A stretch of DNA of 32,891 nucleotides, taken from NCBI RefSeq assembly GCF_021531315.1, contig NZ_JAFBIQ010000024.1:1-32891 (forward strand). The letters run 5' to 3'. The position numbers and the translations under genes were made by a program. This document shows, one piece after another, positions 31,950 through 32,891 of the stretch. The notes under the pieces are model-generated. The model had not been told where the DNA came from and searched no databases. It saw nothing but the letters and a program-made list of their open reading frames with translations. This stretch comes from Oscillibacter valericigenes (GTDB taxonomy: Bacteria; Bacillota; Clostridia; Oscillospirales; Oscillospiraceae). Position 1 is the first letter of the stretch. Each line of letters starts with the position of its first letter.

Positions 31950-32121
31950 AACCGTGTTCAAATAACGACTTTGCGTAAAAATATTCGTTTCACATTTTGA
32001 GAGTTTTCACCTTCACTCATAAGAAGGGGATCAGCCATGAGCAAAACTCCAAAAGAGCAGTGATTGCAATGGTTTCCGGTCATGGCTGAAACCGAAAATC
32101 ACTCAAATGATATAGAAAGCG

Positions 32122-32175
32122 GAGCCCCTTTTTGGTAAAATCAGCTTGCAAAGAAAACCAACCGGAAAGGGGCTG
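32122..32175 (+). promoter_or_regulatory. Stem-loop over the start of the second transposase
   Basis: AGCCCCTTTTTGGT (from about 32123) is inverted as ACCGGAAAGGGGCT (32161-32174), with two mismatches. The 3' arm contains the AAGGGG ribosome-site-like box. Such stems near IS tips often block translation from outside transcripts; that role here is inference. The stretch 31950-32121 contains no gene I can support. Confidence 0.45.
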
Positions 32176-32891
32176 GCCGCTATCTACCGACAGGAAATCA
32201 TTCAGGATGTGACGCTATTTACATCCCAAAGCGCCGCTGCGTTCTACGACAAGCTTTTCAGCAGCTTGGACTTCACGCTGCCCAGGGCGGCAACCGGGCG
32301 GCGGGGCTTCCCCAAGGAAGCCATGGTCTGTGCTTTTATCGTTATGAAATGCGAGGGGTTCTCTCAAATCACAGATTTGGCGGATTATCTGGACAACAAC
32401 CGGCTCATTGCCCACTATTGCGGGTTCAATATCATGGAGCCGCTGCCGTCTTATTGGACGTATGACCGTTTCCTGCGGCAGCTGGACAACGGTGCGTTGA
32501 AGTCGATCATGGCCAACCTAGTTCGGAAGTTGTATGAGTTGGGGATTGTGGATGCCTCATTTATTGGTCTGGACTCCACACCCGTTGCAGCAAATACAAA
32601 GCAGAACAATCCAAAATCCTTTGCAAAGAACAAGTTCTCCAAGGAAAACCACCCGAAAAGCGACCCGGACTGCGCCCTCGGTGTTCACTCGGCCTCCAAC
32701 CAGCACAATGAGCGCCGGTACGAGTTCTACTGGGGGTACAAAAGCCATGTGCTGGTGGACTGCATCTCCGGGCTGCCACTCTACGAGCTGACCACGCCGG
32801 GCAACATCGCCGATTCTGCCGTCGCCGCTGAGATCCTCGCGGCCGCGGATCAGACGATCTCTTTGAAGGAATGCGCCTTCCTTGCCGACAA
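32146..32891 (+). CDS. DDE transposase, second IS (partial, runs off the edge)
   Basis: An open frame to the window end with IYRQEIIQDVTLFTSQSAAA, RGFPKEAMVCAFIVMK, YWTYDRFLRQLDN, then FIGLDSTPVAANTKQNNPKS and GVHSASNQHNERRYEFYWG, GLPLYELTTPGNIADS. A DUF772-like N-terminus followed by a DDE_Tnp_1 core fits the IS1182/IS4-IS5 superfamily; the exact family is not certain. The first catalytic Asp is in GLDSTP. No canonical start with a good ribosome site is seen: TTG 32146 is given, GTG 32209 is an alternative. The C-terminus and the last catalytic residue are outside the window. Confidence 0.7.
   Translation, partial: MQRKPTGKGLAAIYRQEIIQDVTLFTSQSAAAFYDKLFSSLDFTLPRAATGRRGFPKEAMVCAFIVMKCEGFSQITDLADYLDNNRLIAHYCGFNIMEPLPSYWTYDRFLRQLDNGALKSIMANLVRKLYELGIVDASFIGLDSTPVAANTKQNNPKSFAKNKFSKENHPKSDPDCALGVHSASNQHNERRYEFYWGYKSHVLVDCISGLPLYELTTPGNIADSAVAAEILAAADQTISLKECAFLAD

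Noticed and set aside
1-32891. CRISPR arrays, tRNA and rRNA genes
   Set aside because: No regularly spaced repeat-spacer pattern, no tRNA cloverleaf arms and no rRNA sequence were noticed on either strand.

Overview
The window looks like a chromosome segment of a gut-type, GC-rich Clostridia, most likely Oscillospiraceae/Ruminococcaceae. The evidence is AGGAGG-type ribosome sites with frequent TTG/GTG starts, a T-box leader, a Clostridia-type shikimate operon and mobile genes typical of conjugative elements in that group. No rRNA, tRNA or CRISPR array was seen. The family assignment is inference from gene content and style, not a database match.

Region 1 (1-~14.44 kb, lower GC, nearly all genes on the minus strand) is the decayed right part of an integrative conjugative element (ICE). 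It holds a DUF6870-type gene running off the left edge, a MazF-type toxin and an ICE sigma factor whose start lies behind strong RNA hairpins. It also holds a secreted polymorphic toxin with its likely immunity gene, a stand-alone winged-helix regulator in an operon with a YcxB-like membrane protein, a run of immunity-like orphan genes and a 120-bp MITE. A second polymorphic toxin gene has been split by a 3.1-kb insert carrying a glyoxalase fragment, a small membrane protein, two CPBP proteases and a GH114 lipoprotein. The right end is a relaxase C-terminal fragment joined directly to a large serine recombinase that has lost its catalytic domain.

Region 2 (14.5-30.55 kb, high GC) is core metabolism. 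On the minus strand is a methionine-type ABC transporter (metQ-metN-metI), preceded by a 22-codon upstream ORF and a palindromic operator, with a LysR regulator next to it. Divergently, a tryptophan-specifier T-box precedes a trpXYZ-type ABC transporter. Next come a MogA/MoaB gene and an eight-gene operon: aroF-tyrA-aroB-aroA-aroC-pheA-aroE/aroK fusion-aroQ. Together these encode all seven shikimate steps plus the branches towards Phe and Tyr. A Tyr/Phe-rich leader peptide followed by a perfect terminator hairpin sits just before aroF and suggests attenuation. Tryptophan appears to be imported, with uptake controlled by tRNA-Trp charging, while Phe/Tyr synthesis is controlled by its own leader.

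Region 3 (30.6 kb-end) carries an IS3-family transposase with an intact DDE triad and a second, unrelated DDE transposase that runs off the right edge.
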